A stretch of 64,000 nt of DNA from Nonomuraea africana (GCF_014873535.1 NZ_JADBEF010000001.1:9052001-9116000), one strand, 5' to 3'. Positions 24,712 to 33,347 are shown, numbered from the stretch's first letter. Notes: a model not told the origin generated them from the sequence alone. A program made the numbers and translations.

Positions 24712-25065
24712 TCACCTTTGCACGAGGCTGAGGGCGGTCAGGCCGAGCAGGTGGCCGATGCTGCATGCCAGGATGACGCCTGCGGCCACGGCGGCGACCT
24801 TGCGCAGGCCGTTGGTCAGGGTCTTGTACACGGTGGCGTGCACCATGATGACGGCGGTGGCGGGGGCGATCCACAGGCTCTCGCGGGGAAGGAACCGATC
24901 GGCCAGGAACCAGGCGAGCACCGCGGCCAGCGTGGCCTTGGCGATCTGCTTCACCTCGAACCGCTGGTGCGAGTCGCGTTCGGCAAGGGCGTTCAACTGG
25001 GCGCGGACATAGGCGAGTTCCTGGCCGAGGGCGGCAGTCAAGCGGCCGATCCGCGTATGTCGCAT
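24712..25065 (-). pseudogene. FUSC/aromatic-acid-exporter-like protein, truncated
   Basis: From the ATG at 25065 the frame gives 117 aa: a helical lead-in (RLTAALGQELAYVRAQLNAL), then two membrane segments (IAKATLAAVLAWFLADRFLP; VAAVAAGVILACSIGHLLGL) as at the start of FUSC-type exporters. Those are about 350-400 aa, so two thirds is missing. Sequence to 24590 carries helix-like fragments (LLTDAERILSVLARLQAS) that may be the decayed tail. Confidence 0.55.
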
Positions 25066-25213
25066 AGCGCGACATTTGCGGATCAATCGGTTCCACGCAA
25101 GGGCGGAGCATGTTCATAATGACCTTGACTGCCGTCATGACCAGGCCCTTGAGGGCCGAGCGCGCGGGTACGGCTGGTAGCCCGGGTGGGCTGGCAGGAA
25201 GGAAGAGGGCCAG

Positions 25214-25542
25214 GTGAACGAGCAGGGCGTGATGCGGGTCGACGAGGCAGCCGAGCAGGCCCGGCTCGCCGCGCTGCGGTCCGAGGCAGGTCTCGCCACG
25301 GCCAAGGTGAGTCTGCGACCCGGTGACGCGCTGCTGCTGTATACCGACGGTCTGACCGAGGCCCGGATCGACGGCGGCCATCTCTTCGGCGCAGACCGGC
25401 TGATCGAACTGGCCGGCGGCCTCGTCGGCGCCTCGGCACAGGGGATAGTGGACGCCCTTGCCGGGGTCCTGACCGGGTTCGGAACCGGTTTGGCCGACGA
25501 CACCGCCATGTTCGCCCTGAGCATTCCGAGGTGGCCTCGTGA
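25214..25542 (+). pseudogene. PP2C/SpoIIE phosphatase fragment
   Basis: The frame carries only the last third of a PP2C phosphatase domain: VSLRPGDALLLYTDGLTEAR and GLADDTAMFALSIP, including the metal-ligand Asp of DDTA. The N-terminal two thirds and any PAS/GAF sensor are absent. The native end appears one frame over (EVAS, TGA at 25540), overlapping the GTG of the STAS gene, so a base was also lost near 25530. In intact operons such phosphatases act on the STAS protein encoded next. Confidence 0.65.
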
Positions 25543-25913
25543 CCGACCCCGTCCGCGTGACCCGCCCCTTGGCCACCGGCCGCGACGACGTGTGCGTGCT
25601 GGCCTGGGCCGGTCAGCTCGACCACAGCAACGCCCAGCGCCTACGCGGCGATCTGCAGCGTTTCCTGCTGCCCGAGCACAGCCATCTCGTCCTGGATCTG
25701 GCCGGCCTGTCGTTCGCCGACTCCACTGGGGTGAGAATCATCCTGGCTCTGCGCAGGGAGATCCTGCAGCGGGATGGTGTGATCGCGCTGGCCGCCTTGA
25801 ACGACAGGGTGAGCAGGCTCCTCGAGATCACCGGGCTGACGCAGGCCTTCTCCGTTCACCCGAGCACGGAGCAGGCTCTCAGCGCGCTGCCCCAGCCGCA
25901 CCAATCGGTGTAG
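25539..25913 (+). CDS. STAS-domain anti-sigma factor antagonist
   Basis: The 124-aa protein starts at a GTG at 25539 behind GAGGTGG. The STAS fold spans almost all of it, with the phosphorylatable motif [10 protein letters not shown] (Ser near 59). It would bind and titrate an anti-sigma kinase in its dephosphorylated form. Its expected phosphatase, encoded just upstream, is broken, so it may be locked by phosphorylation or served by another phosphatase. This is a second stand-alone STAS gene in the window, besides 19811-20284. Confidence 0.8.
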   Translation: MTDPVRVTRPLATGRDDVCVLAWAGQLDHSNAQRLRGDLQRFLLPEHSHLVLDLAGLSFADSTGVRIILALRREILQRDGVIALAALNDRVSRLLEITGLTQAFSVHPSTEQALSALPQPHQSV

Positions 25914-25934
25914 CGGCCGGCGCGGACGAGCCAG

Positions 25935-26318
25935 GTGCGCGGTGGCCTCCCAGGCGCCGCCGAGCTCGGCTGCCAGGCGGCTCCGTGCGGTGGCGAGGAA
26001 GCGGTGGCGAGGAAGCGGTGGCAGTCGGCCGTCCCGCTGCCTTCGGGCAGGGTGGGCGCGTCCGCGACGACGGGCAGGTCGGCCAGGTTGCTCCGGGCCG
26101 CCAGATCGGGCGCGGCGGGCCAGCTGCCGAAGACGAGGCCGTGCGGGCGAAGCCCTCGCGACCGTAGTGCCTCGGCGGTCAGGGCGGTGCTGTTGAGGGT
26201 GCCGAGTCCCGCGGTGGTGACCACCAGGAGGGCGACGTCCAGGCCGAGATCGCGCATGCCGGAGATCATGTCCGCGAAGGTGCCGCCCTCGTCGTCGTAG
26301 TGGACCAGCAGGCCGCCC
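25935..26318 (-). pseudogene. bioD: dethiobiotin synthetase remnant
   Basis: The minus strand reads [58 protein letters not shown] and [20 protein letters not shown], the central and C-terminal part of BioD. The P-loop and first ~100 residues are missing and the upstream part is in another frame. A 14-bp tandem duplication (GTGGCGAGGAAGCG twice, near 25990-26020) disrupts the tail. It meets the bioF remnant head to head at about 26320. Confidence 0.65.
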
Positions 26319-26324
26319 CGACCT

Positions 26325-26756
26325 CGTCTGTACGGTCACCCTGTCCAAGGCGCTCGGCCCGCGCGGTGATCGAGAATCTGGCCAACACCGCTCGCACCTT
26401 CATCTTCGACCGCTCCCGCGTCGGCCGCCGCCGCGCCGGCGGGCCTGGAGCTGCAGCGAGGGGACGCCACGCTCGCGGCCCGAGCTCGCGCCGTCGCCCT
26501 CGAGCCGCACGAAGGGATCGTCGCCGCCGGGCTGGACTCGCCGCGATCGGAGGCGTGTGTCGTCTCGGTGCGCGCGAAGGGCGCCGACACCGCCGTACGG
26601 CGGGCCGCGAGCTGCGGGGCGGCGGGATCGCCGTCGGCTGCTTCCGCCCGCCTTCGGTGCCCGACGGCGTCTCAGGGTTGCGGCTGCGCACGGGCGAATT
26701 TCACGGAGGAGGAGATCGCGCATGCCGTCGACGCGATCGCCAGGGGGTTGCCCTAG
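26325..26756 (+). pseudogene. bioF: 8-amino-7-oxononanoate synthase remnant
   Basis: Pieces of the C-terminal domain appear in order but in changing frames: VTLSKALG (with the PLP-Lys context), RAVIENLANTARTFIFD, then VSVRAKGADTAVRR, IAVGCFRPPSVPDGVSGLRL, and NFTEEEIAHAVDAIA with a stop at 26754. The N-terminal half is missing. It faces away from the bioD remnant, which is not the normal order, so a rearrangement joined them. Confidence 0.65.
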
Positions 26757-26769
26757 TCGTCCACAGCGC

Positions 26770-26799
26770 CCTATCTTGGAATGGTCGTTCCGAGATAGG
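26770..26799 (+). promoter_or_regulatory. inverted-repeat operator before TetR gene
   Basis: CCTATCTTGGAA and TTCCGAGATAGG match at 11 of 12 positions around a 6-nt spacer, ending 9 nt before the TetR start codon. Size and position fit an autoregulatory TetR site. Confidence 0.65.
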
Positions 26800-26808
26800 A
26801 GTTCGCGA

Positions 26809-27408
26809 ATGCCGGACGTCAAGCATTTCGACCCTGACGTGGCGCTGGACCAGGTCGTGCGCCTGTTCTGGGAGCGCGGGGCCGACACCACCGGCATCGC
26901 CGAGGTGGTGCAGGTCACCGGGTTGAGCCGGTCCAGCCTGTATGCGACCTTCGGCGGCAAGGGGCAGCTGTACGCGGCCGCGCTGCGCCGCTACCTGGAG
27001 CGGCAGTCGCGCCCGGTCTTCGACGCGCTGATCGCCGACGGGCGCGGCCTGCCGGCGATCAGCGGCTTCTTCGAGCGGCTGGTGTCGGCGCGCTGCGCGG
27101 GCGAGCACGCCCGCTGGGGCTGCCTGGTCACCAACGCGCACGCCGCGGCCGGCCGGGAGCTCCCGGAGGTACGGCAGGCGCTGGACGCCCACCACGGCGC
27201 GTTGCGCTCGGCGATGCGCACCGCGCTGGAAGCGGCTCGCCGGCATGGCCAGCTGCACCCCGGACTCGACGTGGAGGCCGGCGCGGAGACGCTCGCGCTG
27301 CTGGCCTACGGGGTCAACCTCCGCTCACGAGCCGGGGCCGCGGCGGCCGACCTGTTGGGCGGCGTGCGTGCCGTACTGGATGGTTTCCGCACCACTGAGG
27401 AGAGATGA
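26809..27408 (+). CDS. TetR-family repressor
   Basis: The 199-aa protein has a TetR helix-turn-helix (GIAEVVQVTGLSRSSLYATF) and a C-terminal domain with AGEHARWGCLVTNAHAAAG, typical of regulators of YcaC/AhpD or reductase genes that respond to electrophiles. A Cys at the tip of the domain (WGCLV) is conserved in that group and may be the sensor. It probably represses itself and the AhpD-like gene, with which it overlaps by 4 nt (ATGA), through the operator at 26770-26799. Confidence 0.85.
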   Translation: MPDVKHFDPDVALDQVVRLFWERGADTTGIAEVVQVTGLSRSSLYATFGGKGQLYAAALRRYLERQSRPVFDALIADGRGLPAISGFFERLVSARCAGEHARWGCLVTNAHAAAGRELPEVRQALDAHHGALRSAMRTALEAARRHGQLHPGLDVEAGAETLALLAYGVNLRSRAGAAAADLLGGVRAVLDGFRTTEER

Positions 27409-27965
27409 TGATCGATTTCCGCGTCTACGACGAGAGCGACGCCCCGGAGGCGGCGCGGCCGATGCTGGAGGCCGCCAAGAAGCGGATGGGGTTCGTGACC
27501 ACGCTGAACGGGGTGATGGCCGAGTCGCCTGAGCTGCTGGCCGGCTACAACGCGCTCGCCGAGCAGTTCGGCAGGTCCTCGCTGCCGGGACCGGCCAAGC
27601 ATGTCGTGTTGATCGCCGCCAGCGTGGAGAACGGCTGCGAGTACTGCGTGGCCGCCCACTCCACCCTCGCCCTGCGCTCGCGGGTCCCGGCCGAGGTGGT
27701 GGAGGCGCTCCGCGCCGGGAAGCCGCTGCAGGACACCGCTTTGGAGTCGGCCCGACGCCTCACCCAGCTGATGGTCGTCCAGCGCGGCTGGGTGGACGAC
27801 GCCGAGGTCGAGGCCTTCCTCGCGGCCGGCTACACCCGCCGCCACGTGCTGGACATCGTGCTCGGTGTCGGGATGAAGACGCTGTCGAACTACACCAACC
27901 ACCTCGCGCACACCCCGTTGGACCCGGCCTGGCAGGGCCAGGAGTGGAGCCGCGCCCACGACTGA
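27405..27965 (+). CDS. carboxymuconolactone-decarboxylase/AhpD-like protein
   Basis: The 186-aa protein carries the alkylhydroperoxidase signature CEYCVAAHS (C-x-x-C plus His) at about residues 77-85, with the proton-relay Glu just before, and so is probably a peroxidase-type thiol protein rather than a decarboxylase. The start overlaps the TetR stop. The pair looks like a peroxide- or electrophile-responsive operon. The ~115 nt to the next gene hold nothing notable. Confidence 0.85.
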   Translation: MMIDFRVYDESDAPEAARPMLEAAKKRMGFVTTLNGVMAESPELLAGYNALAEQFGRSSLPGPAKHVVLIAASVENGCEYCVAAHSTLALRSRVPAEVVEALRAGKPLQDTALESARRLTQLMVVQRGWVDDAEVEAFLAAGYTRRHVLDIVLGVGMKTLSNYTNHLAHTPLDPAWQGQEWSRAHD

Positions 27966-28082
27966 CTCCCGAACGTCGCGCCCGGTGCCCTGGAGCCGTG
28001 CGGGGCCGGAGCCGGCGCAGACCAGGCGCTCGCCGGATTTCAGGGGGAGTGCCAGGCAGTAGGCCGGATGGCCCGGTTCGGC

Positions 28083-29327
28083 TCAGGTCCAGGCCAGCCG
28101 CTGCCTCAGCAGGCGCTGCTGCGCCGGGTTGGCGGTCAGCGCCAGCGCCCGCTCATCGCAGGCGCGCGCCTGCTCGGCCCGGCCGAGCCCGCGCAGCAGC
28201 TCGGCCCTGGTGGCGTGCAGCAGAGGGTAGCGCGCCAGCACCTCCTGCAGGTCGTCGAGTTCGGCCAGCGCCGCCTCGGGCCCCTGGGTGTAGCCCAGGG
28301 CGATGGCCCGGTGCAACCGGGTGACCGGCGAGGGCGCCAGGTGCAGCAGCATGTCGTACAGGACGAGGATCTGCGCCCAGTCGGTGGCCTCGAACGAGGC
28401 GGCTTCGGCGTGACAGGCCGCGATCGCCGCCTGCAGCTGGTACGGCCCCGGCCTGCGATGCGCGCGGGCCGTGCGCACCAGCAGCGCGCCGGCCTCGTCG
28501 ATCGCCGTCCGGTCCCACAGGGAGCGGTCCTGGTCGGCCAGCAGCACCAGCTCCTCGTGGGCGTCGAAGCGGGCCGGCCCGCGTGCCCGGTGCAGCCGGA
28601 TCAGCGCCAGCAGCCCGACCACCTCGGGCTCGCCCGGCATCAGGCCCGCCAGCAGCGCGGCCAGCCATTCCGCGTCGTCGACCAGGTCGCGGGCCTGGGC
28701 CCGCTCGGCCGTACTGGACAGGTAGCCCTCGTTGAACAGCAGGTAGATGACCGCCAGCACGGCCTGCAACCGCGTCGGCAGCTCGTCAGCGGCGGGGACG
28801 CGGTACGGGATGCCGGCTTCGGTGATCTTCTTCTTGGCGCGGGTGATGCGCTGGGCCACTGTGGCCTCGGGCACGACGAACGCGGCGGCGATCTGCTGCG
28901 TCGACAGTCCGCAGACCACGCGCAGCGTCAGCGCGATCTGCGCCGCCGGCGCCAGCGCGGGATGGCAGCAGGTGAAGATCAGCCGTAGCCGGTCGTCGGT
29001 CTGGGCCGGTTCCGGCCAGCGCAGCTGGGCCAGCTTGGCCCGATAGTTCGACTCGCGCCGCAGGACGTCCAGGCCGCGCCGCCGGGCCACGGTGAACAGC
29101 CACGCGTCCGGCCGGTCGGGGATGCCCTCGACGGGCCAGCGGCGCAGCGCGGTCTCGATCGCGTCCTGCACCAGGTCCTCGGCGGCCGAGAAGTCACCCA
29201 GCAGCGAGATCAGGCCGGCGGCGAGCCGGCCCGCGTGCTCACGTACCACGCGGGCCAGCACCTCGCCGCTGTCGTCCCGCCCGCGCCCGGCCACGCGGTC
29301 GGCGGGCCCGCCTGCCGGCTCGGTCAT
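28083..29327 (-). CDS. ECF42-type sigma factor with C-terminal TPR-like domain
   Basis: The 414-aa protein has sigma regions 2 (SAAEDLVQDAIETALRRWPV) and 4 (STQQIAAAFVVPEATVAQRI) in the first 190 residues, then a DUF6596/TPR-like extension (LYLLFNEGY-type motif as IYLLFNEGYLSS, and LYDMLLHLAPSPVTRLHRAI). This is the ECF42 group, which is encoded next to YCII/DGPF-domain proteins, as here (overlap ATGA at 29324). The extension, not an anti-sigma factor, is thought to control activity. A second ECF42 gene lies at 47087-48352. Confidence 0.9.
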   Translation of the reverse strand: MTEPAGGPADRVAGRGRDDSGEVLARVVREHAGRLAAGLISLLGDFSAAEDLVQDAIETALRRWPVEGIPDRPDAWLFTVARRRGLDVLRRESNYRAKLAQLRWPEPAQTDDRLRLIFTCCHPALAPAAQIALTLRVVCGLSTQQIAAAFVVPEATVAQRITRAKKKITEAGIPYRVPAADELPTRLQAVLAVIYLLFNEGYLSSTAERAQARDLVDDAEWLAALLAGLMPGEPEVVGLLALIRLHRARGPARFDAHEELVLLADQDRSLWDRTAIDEAGALLVRTARAHRRPGPYQLQAAIAACHAEAASFEATDWAQILVLYDMLLHLAPSPVTRLHRAIALGYTQGPEAALAELDDLQEVLARYPLLHATRAELLRGLGRAEQARACDERALALTANPAQQRLLRQRLAWT

Positions 29328-29665
29328 GACACCGGACGGATCTCCACGATCGGGCAGGCCGGCCAGGAGCGGGCCAGCTTCAGCGCCTCGTCCAGGTCGG
29401 CCACCTCGACCTCGGCGAATCCGCTGATCACCTCCTTGCCCTCCACGAACGGCCCGTCGGTGACGACAGGCTCCCCGCCGCCCTGCAGCCGCACCGTGGT
29501 CGCGGTGTGCACCGGGGCCAGATGGGTGTGGTGGGTGATCTTGTCGGCGTGGTCGGCGAACCAGCGGCCGACCGCCTCATAGGCGGCCCGCTGTTCCAGC
29601 TCGCCCATGGCCTCCAGTTCCTTGGCGAACTGCTCGGTCTCCACGAACATCAGCACGTACTTCAC
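29324..29665 (-). CDS. YCII/DGPF-domain protein
   Basis: From the GTG at 29665 (GGGAGG upstream) the product is 113 aa with the family core TDGPFVEGKEVISGFAEVEV and an early KYVLMFVET strand. The YCII fold is a ferredoxin-like alpha/beta barrel. Several such genes flank ECF42 sigma factors and are thought to be part of that regulon. It lies between a VOC protein gene upstream and the sigma gene downstream, in one operon. Confidence 0.9.
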   Translation of the reverse strand: MKYVLMFVETEQFAKELEAMGELEQRAAYEAVGRWFADHADKITHHTHLAPVHTATTVRLQGGGEPVVTDGPFVEGKEVISGFAEVEVADLDEALKLARSWPACPIVEIRPVS

Positions 29666-29726
29666 GTCTCGGCCTCCCGCTTCGTCTGTAGCTGTTGTAC
29701 CCGGCGAGGTGCTGCGCCGGACCGGT

Positions 29727-30125
29727 TCAGCCGGTCGGCACGGCCGCGTACAGGTCGACGCCGTTGCCGTCGGGGTCGGCCACGGTGGCGTACCGCATGC
29801 CCCAGAAGGCGTCGAACGGCTCGGCCAGGCCCCGGTAACCGGCCTGGGTGAGCTCGGCGTACTTGGCGTCGACCCCGGCGGGCGTCTCGAACTCGAAACA
29901 CAGCAGGGTGCGCGGCCCGCCGTCCGGCGCCCTCCAGCCGGGCAGGAACGGGGTGCGGAAGCTCTCGGTGTCGAGCATGACGTGCAACCCGCCGGGCAGA
30001 TCGCAGCCGGCGTGCTCGGGCGAGTGCTCGTCGATCTTGAACTCCAGCCCGAGGCGGGCATAGAAGCCGATCGAGGCCCGCATGTCGCTGACCACGATGT
30101 CGATCGTGTTGAGTGTCGGATTCAT
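29727..30125 (-). CDS. VOC/glyoxalase-family protein
   Basis: The 132-aa single-domain protein starts at the ATG at 30125. Two beta-alpha-beta-beta-beta halves are seen, with TIDIVVSDMRASIGFYARLG at the start and YATVADPDGNGVDLYAA at the end, where Glu is usual and Asp takes the metal-ligand place. It belongs to the fosfomycin-resistance/glyoxalase superfamily; the substrate is unknown. It heads the VOC-YCII-ECF42 operon, a common arrangement. Confidence 0.85.
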   Translation of the reverse strand: MNPTLNTIDIVVSDMRASIGFYARLGLEFKIDEHSPEHAGCDLPGGLHVMLDTESFRTPFLPGWRAPDGGPRTLLCFEFETPAGVDAKYAELTQAGYRGLAEPFDAFWGMRYATVADPDGNGVDLYAAVPTG

Positions 30126-30212
30126 GACCTGTTCCCATCGTCTTGGGCCTGTCCGAACTGGCCTTTGTCAGGAAGACGATTGGGACGGGCCGCGATACGA
30201 CACTCCCGGTGA

Positions 30213-30230
30213 CGGGTTTCAGGAAACCCG
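30213..30230 (-). terminator. hairpin downstream of arsR
   Basis: CGGGTTTC and GAAACCCG form an 8-bp stem with a 2-nt loop, about 50 nt beyond the arsR stop on its strand. Confidence 0.45.
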
Positions 30231-30281
30231 CCCTTGCCGTACCTCGCCGACGTCACTGATCGGCGGAGGCCCAGGCGCTGC

Positions 30282-30632
30282 TCACCGGGCTGGGGTGGGC
30301 TCGGCGAGGGGGGCGAACAGGGCGCCCAGCTTGTTCACCGCCTCGGGGATGATCCGGTAGTAGACCCAGGTGCCCCGGCGCTCGCCGTCGATCAGGCCCG
30401 CGGTGCGCAGGACCTTGAGGTGGTGGGAGATGGTGGGGGCGGTCAGGTCGAAGGCGTCGGTGAGGTCGCACACGCAGGCCTCGCCGCCGGTGTGGGAGCC
30501 GATCATCGACAGCAGTCGCAGGCGTACCGGGTCGGCGACCGCCTTGAGCATGACCGCCAGGTCGGCCGCGTCGGTCTCCGACAGCGGCTCGCGTGCGATC
30601 GGCGCGCAGCACTGGATCGTGACGGCGGTCAT
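30282..30632 (-). CDS. ArsR-type metalloregulator
   Basis: The 116-aa protein has the winged helix (LTAPTISHHLKVLRTAGLID) and two Cys sets: Cys8-Cys9 near the N-terminus and Cys53/Cys55 in ACVCDL. E. coli ArsR uses the CVC set in helix alpha3; the Corynebacterium glutamicum regulator uses an N-terminal CC pair plus a Cys at about 55. This protein could support either site, so As(III)/Sb(III) sensing is likely. It is last in the arsenical-type operon but also has its own promoter and operator at 30645-30668. Confidence 0.85.
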   Translation of the reverse strand: MTAVTIQCCAPIAREPLSETDAADLAVMLKAVADPVRLRLLSMIGSHTGGEACVCDLTDAFDLTAPTISHHLKVLRTAGLIDGERRGTWVYYRIIPEAVNKLGALFAPLAEPTPAR

Positions 30633-30644
30633 GCGGCACTCCTT

Positions 30645-30668
30645 ACTTCGAAATTCGTCGAAATTATA
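30645..30668 (-). promoter_or_regulatory. arsR internal promoter and operator
   Basis: On the minus strand a perfect TATAAT (30668-30663) overlaps the MFS stop codon. It is followed by a direct repeat AATTTCGACG/AATTTCGAAG that also contains TTCGA-N6-TCGAA, just upstream of the arsR ribosome site (AAGGAG). Repressor bound there would cover the transcription start. Confidence 0.65.
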
Positions 30669-31923
30669 TCCGATGGTAAGCGACCAGGGCCGACGCGGCG
30701 ATCGCGCAGGCGACGGCCACCGCTCCCATGACCCACCCATAGCCGACCGCTTGGGCCAGCGCGACCGCGCCCAGTGGGGCCAGGGCCTTGTCGGTGACGG
30801 AGAAGGCGGCGATGCGGCCCGACAGTGAGGCGTACGCCGCCGCGTCGTACCGCTGCAGGAGCAGATGCGGCAGGGTGATGGAGGCGATGCCGAAGCCGAG
30901 CCCGAATCCCAGCACGCAGCCGATCGCTCCCGGGACCGTGTGCCCGACCAGCGGCAGCAGCAGGACGGCGACGCCTTGCAGGGCGAAGATCGCTGCGGCG
31001 ATGAGCGCGGCGGGCAGGCGGCGTTGCAGGCCGGTGGTGAGCAGGCGTCCGGTCACCGACAGCACGCCCAGGAGCCCGGCCAGTGTCGCGGCCAGAACGG
31101 GGGAGTGGCCGAGGTGGATGAGGTAGGTGATGAGCAGGACGGCCATTACGGCCGCCGCGCCGCCGTTGGCGGTGAAGGCGATCACCAGCAACCAGAACGG
31201 CCGCCGTCGGGTGGCTGCCTTGACGATGTCGGCGCGTTCTTCTGCTGTGGCGGGCTTCTGCTTGGGGTGGGTACGGCGGCGCACGACGAGCGCGTGGAGG
31301 GGGATTGCGGCCACGCCGTAGATCAGCGCCAGGATGACGAGGGCCTGGCGCCAGCCGTGCCACTCCACCAGCAGGCCGGTGAGCGGCAGGAAGATCGTGG
31401 AGGCGAACCCGGCGACGACGGTGAGCGCGAGCAGCGCGTTGGCCCGGCCGCGCGCGTGAGTAGGGCCGTCGAACCAGCTGACGATGACGGCGAAGGCCGA
31501 CTCGTAGAGCACCATGGCGCAGGCGACGCCGATCGCGGCGAACACCGCGTACAGCTGGGCCAGGCTGTCCACCCGCGACCAGGCCAGCACAGCGACCGTG
31601 CCGAGGATCGATCCGGCGGTCATGAGGCCGCGGCCGCCACGGGCGTCCAGCCGGCGGCCGACCAGCGGCGCGCACAGGGCGGTGATCAGGATCGACAGGG
31701 TGAGCGCGGCGGCGATCTGGGCGTTGGTCGCGTGCAGGTCGTGGGCCATGGGGGTGAGGAAGACGGAGAAGGCGTAGTAGAGCACGCCGTACCCGATGGT
31801 CTGGGTGACGGCCAGCGCGGCGACGATCCGCCGGCCGTGGCCGGAACGCGGCTGACCGCCGCCCCGGCTCTGCGGGGCGGCGGTCTCGGCGGTGGAACTC
31901 ACAATGTCGATCCCCGCTTTCAA
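30664..31923 (-). CDS. MFS exporter in arsenical-type operon
   Basis: The 419-aa protein has 12 predicted membrane segments and the MFS loop motif after TM2 (LVGRRLDARGGR). The start overlaps the flavoprotein stop (ATGA). Related exporters are found with ArsR and flavin monooxygenase genes in actinobacteria. The exported compound would be the product or substrate of the flavoprotein; an arsenical or antimonial is the likeliest, by context only. The N-terminal 30 residues are polar and cytosolic, with no Cys pair. Confidence 0.8.
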   Translation of the reverse strand: MKAGIDIVSSTAETAAPQSRGGGQPRSGHGRRIVAALAVTQTIGYGVLYYAFSVFLTPMAHDLHATNAQIAAALTLSILITALCAPLVGRRLDARGGRGLMTAGSILGTVAVLAWSRVDSLAQLYAVFAAIGVACAMVLYESAFAVIVSWFDGPTHARGRANALLALTVVAGFASTIFLPLTGLLVEWHGWRQALVILALIYGVAAIPLHALVVRRRTHPKQKPATAEERADIVKAATRRRPFWLLVIAFTANGGAAAVMAVLLITYLIHLGHSPVLAATLAGLLGVLSVTGRLLTTGLQRRLPAALIAAAIFALQGVAVLLLPLVGHTVPGAIGCVLGFGLGFGIASITLPHLLLQRYDAAAYASLSGRIAAFSVTDKALAPLGAVALAQAVGYGWVMGAVAVACAIAASALVAYHRI

Positions 31924-33320
31924 CCGCAGCAGCCGCCGCCGTCGGTAGTGGCGCCCACGGTGGCCAGGGGCAGCGGAGTGGCCAGCAGGCCGCCGCTGAT
32001 GCCGGTGGCCAGGCCGACGCGCTGCTCCTGAGCCGCGGCCAGGCTGGAGGAGCAGACGCCGGTCTCGGGCAGGTCGAGCTGCACGTCGCGGGCAGCCTCC
32101 CAGTCTCCGGCGACGGCCGCGACGACGGAGCGGACCTGCTCGTAGCCGGTGGCCATCAGGAAGGTCGGGGCGCGGCCGTAGCTCTTGACCCCGACGGCGT
32201 AGTAGCCGGGCTCGGGGTGGGAGAGCTCGTCGACGCCATGGGCGGGCACCGTGCCGCAGGAGTGCTGGTTGGGGTCGATGAGCGGGGCCAGCTGTCGGGT
32301 GGAGTCGAGGATCGGGTCGAGATCGAGGCGTAGCTCGGAGGCGATGGAGTGGTCGGGACGGTAGCCGGTCGCGGCCACGATGCGGTCCACGGTGACGGAC
32401 TGCTCGGCGCCGGACGGGTCGCGGCTGACCACGGTCACCTGGTCGCCGCTTCGGGTGACGGAGTGGGCGAAGAAGCCGGTCATTAGCCGGATGCGGCCCG
32501 ACTCGACGTGGGCGCGCAGGCGGGTGCCGAGCGCGCCGCGTGCGGGCAGCGCGTCGGCCGCGCCGCCGCCGTAGGTACGGCTGGCGCCGCCCGCGCGGAT
32601 CGCCCAGGTGATCTGGGCGTCCTCCAGCTGGGCGAGAGCGAGCAGGGTGGTGGCGGCGGAGTGGCCGGCGCCCACGACGAGGGTGTGCTTGCCCTCATAG
32701 GCTTCGCGGTCGGCGCCGAGCACGTCGGGCAGGGCGTGGTCGACGTCGACGGTGTTCTCGCCGTACGCGGGCAGGCCGCTGGCGCCCAGCACGTTCGGGC
32801 TGGTGTAGGTGCCGGAGGCGTCGACGATCGCGCGGGCCCGCAGCTCCTCACCGCCCTCGAGACGGATCAGGAACGGCACGTCTTCGCGGCCGTTGGTACG
32901 GACCCGGTCGTAGCCGAGGCGGCTGATCGCCGTCACCTTGGTGCTGAGCCGTACCTTGTCGCCGAACAGCTTGGCCAGCGGAGCCAGATAGTCGGAGATC
33001 AGCTCGGCGCCGGTGGGCAGCCACTCGGGGTCAGGCTCGCTCCAGCCGTCGGCCTCCAGCAGGCGCTTGGCGGCGGCGTCGATGTTGAACCTCCACGGGC
33101 TGAAGACCCGGACGTGGCCCCACTGGGCGACCGAGGCGGCCACCTGCTCGCCTGCCTCCAGGACCAGGAAGTCCTGGCCGCGCTCGGCCAGGTGGGCGGC
33201 GGCGGCCAGCCCGACCGGACCGGCACCGATCACCACGACCGGCAGCGCGCTGGTGGCGCCGGAGGTCGCGATCTGCTCAAGCTCGAGGGACGCGGTGGTG
33301 CCGCAGCAGCTGTCGCTCAT
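31920..33320 (-). CDS. FAD/NADPH monooxygenase-like protein with Cys-Cys at both ends
   Basis: The 466-aa protein has an FAD Rossmann motif (VVIGAGPVGLAAAAHLAERG), an NADPH motif (VVGAGHSAATTLLAL) and the ATG motif (VAATGYRPD), as in flavin monooxygenases/ArsO-type enzymes. Unusually, a Cys pair lies at each terminus: MSDSCCG (Cys5-Cys6) and GGGCCG (Cys464-465). Such pairs could bind a soft metal(loid). The neighbours ArsR, MFS exporter and a Cys-containing 45-aa peptide make a role in arsenical oxidation or handling likely. Direct evidence for the substrate is lacking. Confidence 0.85.
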   Translation of the reverse strand: MSDSCCGTTASLELEQIATSGATSALPVVVIGAGPVGLAAAAHLAERGQDFLVLEAGEQVAASVAQWGHVRVFSPWRFNIDAAAKRLLEADGWSEPDPEWLPTGAELISDYLAPLAKLFGDKVRLSTKVTAISRLGYDRVRTNGREDVPFLIRLEGGEELRARAIVDASGTYTSPNVLGASGLPAYGENTVDVDHALPDVLGADREAYEGKHTLVVGAGHSAATTLLALAQLEDAQITWAIRAGGASRTYGGGAADALPARGALGTRLRAHVESGRIRLMTGFFAHSVTRSGDQVTVVSRDPSGAEQSVTVDRIVAATGYRPDHSIASELRLDLDPILDSTRQLAPLIDPNQHSCGTVPAHGVDELSHPEPGYYAVGVKSYGRAPTFLMATGYEQVRSVVAAVAGDWEAARDVQLDLPETGVCSSSLAAAQEQRVGLATGISGGLLATPLPLATVGATTDGGGCCG

Positions 33321-33347
33321 GATGGCTTCTCCTGGATCTTTGAGGGC

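Noticed and set aside
19811-25913. Idea that the two STAS genes and the PP2C fragment form one partner-switching module
   Set aside because: They are separated by an IS element and several remnants, no anti-sigma kinase gene is present, and the phosphatase is truncated; the link is too weak to report as a system.
30865-32031. Plus-strand frame opposite the arsenical-type MFS gene
   Set aside because: Antisense shadow, Gln/Glu/Gly-rich with no family features.
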